Shown here: positions 44,280-52,401 of the stretch, one piece after another
How the letters are laid out: each line of letters starts with the position of its first letter
Numbering within the stretch: the stretch's first letter is position 1
DNA from: Lachnospiraceae bacterium
Lineage (GTDB): Bacteria > Bacillota > Clostridia > Lachnospirales > Lachnospiraceae
DNA: 64,000 bases
Direction of reading: 5' to 3'
Assembly (NCBI GenBank): GCA_017546025.1
Contig: JAFYYS010000014.1
Coordinates: 1 to 64,000, forward strand
Program-made: the position numbers and the translations under genes
Notes under the pieces: model-generated
What the model saw: only the letters and a program-made list of their open reading frames with translations
Databases searched by the model: none
Told to the model about the DNA's origin: nothing

Positions 44280-45473
44280 ATGAATATGGAATATAAGTCT
44301 TTTTTGATAAAATATGCGGAAATCGGATTGAAAGGGAAGAACCGGTCCTATTTTGAGGACTGCCTTGTGAACCAAATTCGGCAGAACCTTTCGCTTCTCG
44401 GCGATTATAAGGTGACGAAGGAGCAGGGAAGAGTTTATGTCAACTGTCCCGACGGCTATGATTATGACGATACGGTTTCGTGTCTTTCGAAGATTTTCGG
44501 CATTGTCGGTTTCATGCCGGTTGTGGAAATCGAATCGACTGACTGGCAGGATATTTGCGACATGACGGTCAGATTTGTCGAAGAGTCCTTCCCCGAGAAG
44601 AACTTCACGTTTAAGATGTTTTGTAAGCGCGGAGACAAGAGCTATCCGAAGACCTCGCCGGAGATTGCGGCGGATCTCGGCGGTGTGATTCTCGATCATT
44701 TTCCGGGGCTCTCCGTGGATGTACGGAATCCGCAGAAAAACATTACGGTGGAGGTCCGCAGCCATGCCTACATTTATGCGGACGGTTATAAGGGCGTCGG
44801 CGGCATGCCGGTCGGCTGTAACGGCAAGGCAATGCTTTTGCTTTCCGGCGGGATTGACAGCCCGGTTGCCGGTTATATGATTGCAAAGCGCGGTGTCAGC
44901 ATTGACGCGACCTATTTCCATGCGCCGCCGTATACGAGCGAAAGAGCAAAGCAGAAGGTCATTGACCTGGCGAAGCAGATTTCGTTATATACCGGCCCGA
45001 TTAAGCTGAATGTCGTCAATTTCACGGATATTCAGATGTACATCTATGAGACCTGCCCTCATGAGGAACTGACGATTCTGATGCGGCGTTATATGATGCG
45101 GATTGCGGAGGAAATCGCGAACCGAAGCAACTGTCTTGCACTGATCACCGGTGAAAGCGTCGGTCAGGTTGCAAGCCAGACGATGCAGAGCCTGATCTGC
45201 ACGAACGCGGTATGCGAGCTCCCGGTATACCGTCCGTTAATCGGCTTTGACAAGTCGGAAATCGTTGAGATTTCGCAGAGAATCGGCACGTTTGAGACGA
45301 GCATCCTTCCTTACGAGGACTGCTGCACGATTTATGTTGCGAAACACCCGGTTACCAAACCGATTTTAAAAGTCATCGAGCGCAGCGAGAAGCTTCTTGC
45401 CGATAAAATTGATGAGATGGTACAAAAAGCTATCGACGAGCGCGAAGTCATCAAAATCAAACCGGAAGACTGA
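44280..45473 (+). CDS. thiI: tRNA 4-thiouridine synthase ThiI
   Basis: A 397-residue enzyme that thiolates U8 of tRNA. NFLD and THUMP domains (1-165) lead to a PP-loop ATPase domain with SGGIDS at 189-194. As in other Firmicutes, the C-terminal rhodanese domain of the E. coli enzyme is absent, fitting a direct transfer from the adjacent desulfurase. The start ATG is 14 bases from its AGGAG site, with a GCGCC/GGCGC hairpin (44265-44277) in between that would bring the two closer. A longer frame upstream runs inside the previous gene and is rejected; ATG at 44286 is an alternative. Confidence 0.94.
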   Translation: MNMEYKSFLIKYAEIGLKGKNRSYFEDCLVNQIRQNLSLLGDYKVTKEQGRVYVNCPDGYDYDDTVSCLSKIFGIVGFMPVVEIESTDWQDICDMTVRFVEESFPEKNFTFKMFCKRGDKSYPKTSPEIAADLGGVILDHFPGLSVDVRNPQKNITVEVRSHAYIYADGYKGVGGMPVGCNGKAMLLLSGGIDSPVAGYMIAKRGVSIDATYFHAPPYTSERAKQKVIDLAKQISLYTGPIKLNVVNFTDIQMYIYETCPHEELTILMRRYMMRIAEEIANRSNCLALITGESVGQVASQTMQSLICTNAVCELPVYRPLIGFDKSEIVEISQRIGTFETSILPYEDCCTIYVAKHPVTKPILKVIERSEKLLADKIDEMVQKAIDEREVIKIKPED

Positions 45474-45493
45474 TTTTACAATTTGGGCAAAAC

Positions 45494-45522
45494 AAAAAGC
45501 AGGAGGGTAATCCTCCTGCTTT
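45494..45522. terminator. Bidirectional terminator between thiI and the HPr-like gene
   Basis: An 11-bp stem AAAGCAGGAGG/CCTCCTGCTTT (45496-45506 with 45512-45522), GTAAT loop. On the minus strand it runs into TTTTTGTTTT and is strong; on the plus strand the tail is only TTTCC. Confidence 0.88.
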
Positions 45523-45538
45523 CCTGAATGCTTATGTT

Positions 45539-45781
45539 TTATTCTTCGGTCTCTTCAATGTAAGGGCTCAGAACCTCAAGGATATGGTCGATATCCTCCT
45601 CGTTGTGAATCCCGAGCGTAATCGGCTTGTTCAGATCAAGGGAGAAAATTCCCATGATGGACTTGGCATCGATGACATAACGTCCGGAGATGAGATCGAA
45701 ATCCGAGTCGAATTTGGTTACGTCATTTACGAAATTCTTGACTTTGTCAATGGAATTCAAACAAATGGTAACAGTTTTCAT
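45539..45781 (-). CDS. HPr-family protein lacking the catalytic histidine (Crh-like)
   Basis: An 80-residue protein of the HPr fold. The regulatory-serine segment is well kept as DAKSIMGIFSLDL (Ser is the HPr kinase target in HPr and Crh), and LGIHNEEDIDHILEVL matches the C-terminal helix. The N-terminal GLHARPA motif with the phosphorylatable His15 is replaced by CLNSIDKVKNFV, so phosphotransfer to sugar permeases is not expected. Bacillus Crh has the same logic with Gln at that place. A role with CcpA or another partner is inferred. The ATG has GAGGAGTG (complement of 45790-45797); the open frame upstream is not coding. Confidence 0.85.
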   Translation of the reverse strand: MKTVTICLNSIDKVKNFVNDVTKFDSDFDLISGRYVIDAKSIMGIFSLDLNKPITLGIHNEEDIDHILEVLSPYIEETEE

Positions 45782-45813
45782 ACAGGCATCACTCCTCTTC
45801 TTGTGATACCATA

Positions 45814-45841
45814 AGTGTAACATACTAAAGGAAAATGTCAA
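45814..45841 (-). promoter_or_regulatory. Promoter of the Crh-like gene (minus strand)
   Basis: On the minus strand TTGACA (complement of 45836-45841), 16-base spacer, TACACT (complement of 45814-45819). The downstream side of its -35 box (TTGACATTTTCC) resembles that of the tRNA-Leu promoter. Confidence 0.75.
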
Positions 45842-45862
45842 TACATCTATAGGGAGAAGCAG

Positions 45863-47263
45863 TTGGAAAATTATCTGATTTCGAAAAAAACAGCCTTTTT
45901 GACTCTCGGCTGCAAGGTGAATGCCTATGAAACCGAAGCAATTAAGGAATTGTTCCGCGGTTTCGGGACCGAAGAGGTGCCGTTTCGGGATTATGCGGAT
46001 ATCTATCTTGTGAATACGTGTACCGTGACGAATGTGGCCGACCGCAAGTCCCGTCAGATGCTCCGTCAGGCTAAAAAGCGCAATCCCGATGCCGTCATCG
46101 TTGCGCTCGGCTGCTATGTGCAGGAGTTCGGTGCGGACCATAAAGACGACGGTCTGGCCGACCTTTACATCGGAAACCGCAGAAAATCCGAAACCGCTTC
46201 GATTGTGAATACATTTCTGAAGGCAAAGTCGGAGGGTGAGAATCCGGAGCGGTTTTACATCAACGAGGACAGCTCGCTTACCGGCTATGAAAGCATGAAT
46301 ACGGTCTCGATTGAGGACCATTGCAGGGCGAATATCAAGATTCAGGACGGCTGTAACCAGTTCTGCTCCTACTGCATCATTCCTTTCGCAAGAGGCCGGA
46401 TTGCAAGCCGTGCGGAAGAAGATGTAATAGCGGAGACCGAAAAGCTTGCAGCATCGGGCTTTCATGAGATTGTCCTGACCGGAATCCATCTTTCCTCGTA
46501 CGGCCTTGATCAAAGAAGCGTCAGAGAACAGCAGTCCTTGCAGGCGCTGGACGGCTCGATGCCTTTGATTTCGCTGATTCAAAAGCTTGCCGCGATTCCG
46601 GGAATCGAAAGAATCCGTCTCGGCTCTTTTGAGCCCCGCATCATCACGGAGCGGTTTACGAAGGCGCTTTCCGAAATTCCGCAGGTGTGTCCTCATTTTC
46701 ACCTGTCATTACAAAGCGGCTGTAACCGGACACTTGCCGCAATGAACCGGAAATATACGGCGGAGGAGTATTCAAAGGCCGTTCAGATCCTTCGCAAATA
46801 TTTTGAAAATCCCGCATTGACCACCGATATCATCGTCGGTTTCCCGGGAGAAACGGATGAGGATTTCAAAGAGTCGCTTGCCTTCGCCGAAAAGACCGCC
46901 TTTTCGAAGATTCACATTTTCCCTTATTCGAGACGAAAAGGGACTGTTGCGGACCGGATGCCCGATCAGGTAAGGGACGACATAAAGAAGCAACGCGAAG
47001 CGGTATTCCTGGAGTCCGAGCTTGCCATGAGAAAGCGGTATGCGGAGAGCTTCCTCGGCAAAGCGGATTCTGTTTTGGTCGAAACCGTAACGGAAACTGA
47101 CGGTATTTTGACGGCGGAAGGCTGCTCGACACGCTATAACCGCTACCGTTTCCCTGTTACGGAAAATGTGACCGGTTCCGTCGTCAGCGTACAGGGGGAG
47201 AGTATCACAACAGATTGTATTATCTTGGCGAAAAAGGTTGATATTTTACACAAAATAGAGTAA
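45863..47263 (+). CDS. mtaB: tRNA t6A37 methylthiotransferase MtaB
   Basis: A 466-residue radical SAM enzyme converting t6A to ms2t6A at tRNA position 37. The N-terminal motif TLGCKVNAYETEAI is diagnostic for the MtaB group; the radical SAM cysteines Cys164, Cys168 and Cys171 are in GCNQFCSYC, followed by IIPFARGRIASR. A TRAM domain closes the protein. The start is TTG, supported by AGGGAG at 45851-45856. It is a paralogue of MiaB at 25.3 kb. It is divergent from the Crh-like gene. Confidence 0.94.
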   Translation: MENYLISKKTAFLTLGCKVNAYETEAIKELFRGFGTEEVPFRDYADIYLVNTCTVTNVADRKSRQMLRQAKKRNPDAVIVALGCYVQEFGADHKDDGLADLYIGNRRKSETASIVNTFLKAKSEGENPERFYINEDSSLTGYESMNTVSIEDHCRANIKIQDGCNQFCSYCIIPFARGRIASRAEEDVIAETEKLAASGFHEIVLTGIHLSSYGLDQRSVREQQSLQALDGSMPLISLIQKLAAIPGIERIRLGSFEPRIITERFTKALSEIPQVCPHFHLSLQSGCNRTLAAMNRKYTAEEYSKAVQILRKYFENPALTTDIIVGFPGETDEDFKESLAFAEKTAFSKIHIFPYSRRKGTVADRMPDQVRDDIKKQREAVFLESELAMRKRYAESFLGKADSVLVETVTETDGILTAEGCSTRYNRYRFPVTENVTGSVVSVQGESITTDCIILAKKVDILHKIE

Positions 47264-47266
47264 AAT
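47238..47266 (+). promoter_or_regulatory. Promoter for the ireB unit inside the end of mtaB
   Basis: TTGATA (47238-47243), 17-base spacer, TAAAAT (47261-47266); the -10 box contains the mtaB stop codon. Start would fall near 47273, 44 bases before ireB. Confidence 0.75.
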
Positions 47267-47316
47267 TACATGTGGTATGGTGTATACCGACGCTTATTTG
47301 AGGAGGACTGTATTGT

Positions 47317-47574
47317 ATGGATCAGCAGGGCACACAATTTTTCAAGGTTGAGAATATTTCTGACGATTATGTTCGCAGCGTGATTGCCTCGGTTTATGTT
47401 GCCATGGCCGAGAAAGGATATAATCCGGTCAGCCAGATGGTGGGGTATTTGATGAGCGGCGATCCGACGTATATCACGAACCATCTGAATGCAAGAGCAA
47501 AGATCGCAAAGGTTGAGCGCGATGAGATCATCGAGCAGCTTTTGAGCGATTACATCGAGAATAATCTGAAGTAG
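47317..47574 (+). CDS. ireB: IreB-family regulatory phosphoprotein
   Basis: An 85-residue helical protein of the former DUF965/YrzL family. TQFFKVENISDDYVRSVIASVYVAMAEKGYNPVSQMVGYLMSGDPTYITNH is nearly invariant in Firmicutes. In Enterococcus the homologue is a substrate of the PASTA kinase IreK and tunes cephalosporin tolerance; a kinase is not in this window. The order ireB-ruvX-DUF1292 is conserved. Confidence 0.94.
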   Translation: MDQQGTQFFKVENISDDYVRSVIASVYVAMAEKGYNPVSQMVGYLMSGDPTYITNHLNARAKIAKVERDEIIEQLLSDYIENNLK

Positions 47575-47580
47575 GTAAGT

Positions 47581-48066
47581 ATGACGGAAGAATTGAATCT
47601 TCTGGGACTTGATTACGGTTCCGTGACCGTGGGGGTTGCGGGCAGCGACGGCCTTTTCCTGACCGCCCAGCCGATTGAAGTCATCAGACGAAACCGCGAG
47701 AACCAGCTTCGCGAAACATGCAGAAGAATTGAAGAGATTGCAAAAGAAAGAGGCGTTAACTGCCTCGTCATCGGATATCCGATTCATCTGAACGAGTCCG
47801 AGGGTGACCGGGCCAGGGCATCCGCGGAATTTGCCGAGATGCTTAAAAGAAGAACCGGGCTTACGACCGTTTTATGGGACGAACGTCTGACAACGGTTTC
47901 CGCGCATCGGATTTTGGATGAAGCCGAACTCGGATACAAAAAGAAAGCGGAGGTTGTGGACAAGCTTGCCGCCGCTTTGATTTTGCAGTCGTTTATGGAC
48001 CGTTTGAACAGCTGTCCCGAGGAGAAACGGTCGCTTTTGGAGGAGATACATGGACGGGAAGGATAA
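47581..48066 (+). CDS. ruvX: Putative pre-16S rRNA nuclease / Holliday junction resolvase YqgF
   Basis: A 161-residue RNase H-fold protein. [17 protein letters not shown] carries the first catalytic Asp (Asp11); [16 protein letters not shown] and [17 protein letters not shown] carry the others. Family members process the 5' end of 16S rRNA and were first described as Holliday junction resolvases. It starts six bases after ireB and overlaps the next gene by 17 bases. Confidence 0.94.
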   Translation: MTEELNLLGLDYGSVTVGVAGSDGLFLTAQPIEVIRRNRENQLRETCRRIEEIAKERGVNCLVIGYPIHLNESEGDRARASAEFAEMLKRRTGLTTVLWDERLTTVSAHRILDEAELGYKKKAEVVDKLAAALILQSFMDRLNSCPEEKRSLLEEIHGREG

Positions 48067-48310
48067 CCAGACAATTGCATTCCGTGCGGAAGACGGAACC
48101 GAAGTGGAATTTCAGGTTGTATCCGAAACACGGTTTAACGGTAAGAATTATGTCCTCGTGACGGAGCCGGAAGGGGAAGAAGCCTTCCTGTTAAGAGAAT
48201 CCGCCGACGAGGATTCGGACGTTCTTTACGAGATGGTAGAGGACGATACGGAGATTGACGCTGTCGGGGAGATTTTCCGCGCGATTCTGACGGATATCGA
48301 CCTGATTTAA
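48050..48310 (+). CDS. DUF1292 protein
   Basis: An 86-residue acidic protein with the DUF1292/YrzB pattern: [29 protein letters not shown] followed by EAFLLRES and an acidic tail. Function is unknown. It overlaps ruvX by 17 bases, the conserved third member of the ireB-ruvX-DUF1292 set. Confidence 0.92.
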   Translation: MDGKDNQTIAFRAEDGTEVEFQVVSETRFNGKNYVLVTEPEGEEAFLLRESADEDSDVLYEMVEDDTEIDAVGEIFRAILTDIDLI

Positions 48311-48326
48311 TCTTAGGGAGGTTTTT

Positions 48327-49991
48327 ATGGCAAACCAGAAAAAGCTTCGCATTGTTCCGCTCGGCGGCCTCGAGCAGATCGGTATGAACATTACCGCCTT
48401 CTGCTACGGCGAGTCGATTATCGTTGTGGACTGCGGGCTTGCATTTCCCGAAGACGACATGCTCGGAATCGATCTGGTCATTCCGGATATTTCGTTTTTA
48501 AGGGAACATGCGGATCAGGTTAAGGCATTTTTCATTACACACGGTCATGAGGACCATATCGGCGCACTTCCTTACATCTTAAGGGAACTGCCGGTTCCGC
48601 TTTACGGAACAAAGCTGACGCTTGCCATCATCCGGAATAAGCTTGAGGAATACAAGATGGCGGACGAGCAGGATTTCCGCGTCGTCAGTTACGGCGATGT
48701 TGTGCAGGAGGGTGATTTCAGCGTGGAGTTCATCCGCACGAACCACAGCATTGCGGATGCTGCTGCGCTTGCCATTACCTGTAAGGCCGGTACGGTCATT
48801 CATACCGGCGATTTCAAAGTAGACTTCACGCCTGTTTTCGGCACGCCGATTGATCTGACCCGTTTCGGCGAGCTCGGAAAGAAAGGCGTTTTGGCGTTGA
48901 TGTGTGACAGCACCAACGCTTTAAAGCCCGGCAACACGATGTCCGAGCGTACGGTCGGCAAGACGTTTGATACCGTCTTTGCCGAGAATCCGAACCATCG
49001 CATCATCGTTGCCACATTTGCGTCTAACGTGGACCGCGTGCAGCAGATCATCAATTCCGCGGAACGTTTCGGACGGAAGGTTGTCATCGAAGGCCGCAGC
49101 ATGGTCAACATCGTTTCGACCGCGCAGGAGCTCGGTTACATCCGGATTCCCGAAGGACTTCTGGTGCCGATTGAAGAAGTGAAGAATTATCCGGACAACA
49201 AGATTGTCCTGATTATGACCGGTTCCCAGGGCGAGCCGATGGCTGCGCTTTCAAGAGTGGCCGGCAATACGCACAAAAGAGTATCCCTTGTACCGGGCGA
49301 TGTGGTCATCATCAGTTCGACGCCGATTCCCGGGAACGAGAAGGCTGTCTTTAAGATGATTAATGTGCTTTCCATGCTCGGAGCCAATGTCATTTTCCAG
49401 GATACCCATGTATCCGGTCATGCGAATCAGGAAGAGATTAAGCTTCTCTACTGCCTGACCAAGCCGAAGTTTGCGATTCCGATTCACGGTGAATACCGTC
49501 ACCGCATTGCGCAGAAGAATCTGGCCATGAACATGGGGATGCCGTCCGATAATGTCATCATTTTAAAATCCGGCGATATGCTTGATATCGGTTCCAAGGG
49601 TGCAGAGGTTGTCGGCAGCGTTCCGGCGCACGGCATCATGGTAGACGGTCTCGGCGTAGGCGACATCGGCAATGCCGTTCTTCGCGACCGGCAGTATCTT
49701 TCGGTTAACGGCATTGTTATCGTTTCCGTTGCCGTTGATCCGGAATCGGGCGAGCTTGTCAGCGGTCCCGACATCATTACAAGAGGCTTTGTTTATGTGA
49801 AGGAGTCCGAACGGCTCCTTGATGAAGCAAAGGAAGTAGTCATTGAGGCATGCAACCGGTTTACGGATGCCGGGCATACCGATTTTAACCGACTTCGGTC
49901 GGAAATCAAATCCGTTCTGGGAGACTTCTTCTGGAAGAGCATGAAGCGCAGCCCCATGATTCTTCCCGTCATTCTGGAATGGAGTGTGTGA
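48327..49991 (+). CDS. rnj: Ribonuclease J
   Basis: A 554-residue metallo-beta-lactamase/beta-CASP ribonuclease with endo- and 5'-3' exonuclease activity in mRNA decay and RNA maturation. The metal motif THGHEDH places His72, His74, Asp76 and His77; MTGSQGEPMAALSRVA is the beta-CASP signature and HGEYRHR the later metal region. The C-terminal domain follows. A GGGAGG site precedes the ATG. Only one rnj is in the window, so J1 or J2 type cannot be assigned. Confidence 0.95.
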   Translation: MANQKKLRIVPLGGLEQIGMNITAFCYGESIIVVDCGLAFPEDDMLGIDLVIPDISFLREHADQVKAFFITHGHEDHIGALPYILRELPVPLYGTKLTLAIIRNKLEEYKMADEQDFRVVSYGDVVQEGDFSVEFIRTNHSIADAAALAITCKAGTVIHTGDFKVDFTPVFGTPIDLTRFGELGKKGVLALMCDSTNALKPGNTMSERTVGKTFDTVFAENPNHRIIVATFASNVDRVQQIINSAERFGRKVVIEGRSMVNIVSTAQELGYIRIPEGLLVPIEEVKNYPDNKIVLIMTGSQGEPMAALSRVAGNTHKRVSLVPGDVVIISSTPIPGNEKAVFKMINVLSMLGANVIFQDTHVSGHANQEEIKLLYCLTKPKFAIPIHGEYRHRIAQKNLAMNMGMPSDNVIILKSGDMLDIGSKGAEVVGSVPAHGIMVDGLGVGDIGNAVLRDRQYLSVNGIVIVSVAVDPESGELVSGPDIITRGFVYVKESERLLDEAKEVVIEACNRFTDAGHTDFNRLRSEIKSVLGDFFWKSMKRSPMILPVILEWSV

Positions 49992-50003
49992 GGTGGGTAG
50001 ATT

Positions 50004-50435
50004 TTGAGTAAGAAGAAAGAAACCATCAAAACCGGACAGGTCATCAGAAACTCGGCCAACGGCATAACAAGACTGTTGATTGACTTTTTGTTTTATACGC
50101 TTGTCATTCTTGCCGTCATCCGGTTTTCGCAGTACGGATACAACTTCTGTTATCAGTTGTTCGGTTCCGTAGCGGTTGACAAGGAAGGCGAAGGCAAGGA
50201 AGTGGAATTCTTCATCCAGTCCGGTGACTCCACCAAGGAAGTGGCCGGCAAGCTGATGCGGGAAGGACTGATCATCGACAATTATTCCTTCTACGCGAAG
50301 AGCCTGCTTTCGAAATCCAACATTCAGCCCGGCACCTATATCCTTCGTTCGGATATGGATTATGAAACCATTTTGAAGATTATTACCAGGTATAAGGAAC
50401 CGGAAGAATCGGATCTTGAAGAGGAAGAAGAATGA
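50004..50435 (+). CDS. Short MltG-like (YceG) membrane protein without the catalytic domain
   Basis: A 143-residue protein with one membrane helix (about 24-47) and an extracytoplasmic LysM-like segment (VEFFIQSGDSTKEVAGKLMREGLIIDNYSFYAKSLL, PGTYILRSDMDYETILKII) that matches the N-terminal part of endolytic transglycosylase MltG. The C-terminal lytic domain of MltG, roughly 200 residues, is absent, and the protein ends in an acidic tail. The start is TTG with GAGGTGG upstream. It may bind glycans or act as a partner of a full MltG elsewhere. It overlaps trmR by four bases. Confidence 0.78.
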   Translation: MSKKKETIKTGQVIRNSANGITRLLIDFLFYTLVILAVIRFSQYGYNFCYQLFGSVAVDKEGEGKEVEFFIQSGDSTKEVAGKLMREGLIIDNYSFYAKSLLSKSNIQPGTYILRSDMDYETILKIITRYKEPEESDLEEEEE

Positions 50436-51166
50436 AGGATTCTCTTTTGATTAATCGGCATATCGCAGAGTATCTTTCGTCCCTCGAGCCCGATTTGCCC
50501 GATTTTTTGGAGAAACTGTATCAAAAGGCGAGAGAGAACCGTGTTCCCGTGATCCGTCGCGAGGCACAGTCTCTTCTTCGTTTCCTTTGCCTTGACAGAA
50601 AGCCGGGGAGAGTACTTGAAATCGGTACCGCCATCGGCTTTTCTTCGTGCTTTACGGCAGAATTTCTGCCTAAGGGTTCGGTCCTTTATACGGTTGAAAA
50701 CTACGAACCCCGTTTCACCGAGGCACAGGAGAATATCGCCGCTTATCGCGAAGATTTCCTGACGCGAAACGGGTATGCGAGTCCCGAAATCCGTTCCGTC
50801 TTTTCAGATGCGGAGGAATACCTGAAAGAGCTTTGCGGAAAATGTGAATCCTTCGATCTCATTTTCCTCGATGCCGCTAAGGCGCAATATCCGGCATACC
50901 TCGGGCATATCAAAAAGCTGATGGCGCCCGGAGCAATCCTTCTTACGGACAACCTTCTGCAGGAAGGAACGCTTGCGGAATCGAAGTTCACCGTGGAAAG
51001 ACGCGACCGGACGATTCATCTGCGGATTCGCGAATTTGCCGACATGCTGTTCCGTTCGGGTGAGTTTGATTCGGTCATGCTGCCGCTCGGAGACGGGATG
51101 TGCATTACGAGATTAAAGGATTCAGACAGTTATCCGGTTAACCCCGGGGAAGGATGTCAGTCATGA
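50432..51166 (+). CDS. trmR: tRNA 5-hydroxyuridine methyltransferase (TrmR-like O-methyltransferase)
   Basis: A 244-residue class I SAM methyltransferase of the caffeoyl-CoA O-methyltransferase family. EIGTAIGFSSCFTAEFLPKG is the SAM loop, FDLIFLDAAKAQYPAYL carries the metal-binding Asp, and LTDNLLQEG matches the DNVLxxG motif. In Bacillus the equivalent gene next to U32 peptidase genes is trmR, which methylates ho5U34 to mo5U34; the same neighbour here (trhP) supports that call. It is coupled to both neighbours by overlaps. Confidence 0.88.
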   Translation: MKDSLLINRHIAEYLSSLEPDLPDFLEKLYQKARENRVPVIRREAQSLLRFLCLDRKPGRVLEIGTAIGFSSCFTAEFLPKGSVLYTVENYEPRFTEAQENIAAYREDFLTRNGYASPEIRSVFSDAEEYLKELCGKCESFDLIFLDAAKAQYPAYLGHIKKLMAPGAILLTDNLLQEGTLAESKFTVERRDRTIHLRIREFADMLFRSGEFDSVMLPLGDGMCITRLKDSDSYPVNPGEGCQS

Positions 51167-52401
51167 AGAAACCGGAACTTTTGCTCCCGGCCGGGAGCCT
51201 TCCCGTTTTGAAAACAGCTGTTCGTTTCGGCGCTGATGCGGTTTACATCGGCGGAGAGTTATTCAGCCTCCGTGCCAAAGCCGCGAATTTCAGCAATGCC
51301 GAGATGAAGGAAGCAATTGAATACTGTCACGCACACGGCGTGCATTTATATGTTACGGCCAATATTACTGCGCATAACGGGCATTTAGAGGGCGTTAAGA
51401 AGTATTTCGGCGAGCTTGCCGAAATGAAGCCCGATGCTTTAATCATATCGGATCCTGGCGTGTTCCGGCTTGCCCGTGCCTATTGCCCGGACATTCCCGT
51501 TCATATCAGCACGCAGGCCAATAATGTAAATTCCGAAACGTTTCTGTTTTGGTACGAGCAGGGCGTTCGCAGGGTTGTATGCGGCAGGGAATTAAGCCTT
51601 GAAGAGATTAAAGCAATTAAGGACGCCATTCCCGAAGATATGGAAATCGAGGCGTTCGTGCACGGTTCCATGTGCATTTCGTATTCCGGCCGCTGTCTGC
51701 TTTCTGCTTTCATGACCGGAAGGGACGCAAACCTCGGCGCCTGCACGCATCCGTGCCGCTGGAAATACGCGCTGATGGAGGAAACAAGACCGGGCGAATA
51801 TTTCCCGGTCATGGAAAATGAGAACGGAACCTTCATCTTTAACTCAAAAGATTTGAGCATGATTGACCATATACCGGATCTGATTTCCGCAGGTATTGAC
51901 AGCTTTAAGGTCGAGGGCCGCATGAAAACCGCTCTTTATGTTGCAACTGTCGGCAAGGCATACCGGACCGCTATCGATGCTTATTACGACGGGACTTATG
52001 ATGATTCGGATCGTCTTTCCGAGCTGCATGATCTGATTAAGCTTTCCGGCGGCAGAAAGGAAACGACAGGTTTCTTTTACGGCAAGCCAGGCAGCGATGC
52101 GCAGTTGTATGAGGGCGATGCCGGCGTCAGACTCGGCGTCTATTACGGCGAGATTGAAGAGGCTTTTCCGGACGGCACGTGCACCTTCACGCAGAAGAAT
52201 AAGTTCTGTACCGGCGATACCGTGATTATTCTTTCGCCGGATAAAAAACTTACGAATGCCGTTGTATTGAATATGTGGAATGAGAGCGGCGAGGAGATTC
52301 CTTCCTGCCCGCATCCGAAGCAGAAGATCCGGATTCTTTGCGATACCGCACCTTCCGTCGGGGACATTCTTTGCGGACTCGGGGAAGGAGACCAGGAATG
52401 A
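51163..52401 (+). CDS. trhP: U32-family tRNA 5-hydroxylation protein (TrhP)
   Basis: A 412-residue protein of the peptidase U32 family. KPELLLPAGSLPVLKTAVRFGADAVYIGG and CISYSGRCLLSAFMTGRDANLGACTHPCRW, with its conserved Fe-S cysteines, are the group signature. In other bacteria this family makes 5-hydroxyuridine at tRNA position 34 from prephenate; TrmR next door would methylate it. Bacillus has two adjacent U32 genes, here only one is present. ATG at 51163 is preferred (AAGG nine bases before); ATG at 51154 is an alternative. Confidence 0.87.
   Translation: MKKPELLLPAGSLPVLKTAVRFGADAVYIGGELFSLRAKAANFSNAEMKEAIEYCHAHGVHLYVTANITAHNGHLEGVKKYFGELAEMKPDALIISDPGVFRLARAYCPDIPVHISTQANNVNSETFLFWYEQGVRRVVCGRELSLEEIKAIKDAIPEDMEIEAFVHGSMCISYSGRCLLSAFMTGRDANLGACTHPCRWKYALMEETRPGEYFPVMENENGTFIFNSKDLSMIDHIPDLISAGIDSFKVEGRMKTALYVATVGKAYRTAIDAYYDGTYDDSDRLSELHDLIKLSGGRKETTGFFYGKPGSDAQLYEGDAGVRLGVYYGEIEEAFPDGTCTFTQKNKFCTGDTVIILSPDKKLTNAVVLNMWNESGEEIPSCPHPKQKIRILCDTAPSVGDILCGLGEGDQE

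Noticed and set aside
45782-46702. A long minus-strand protein of 387 residues ending in the HPr-like domain
   Set aside because: Only the last 80 codons match a family; the rest is opposite mtaB, and a promoter plus ribosome site lie just before the 80-codon gene.
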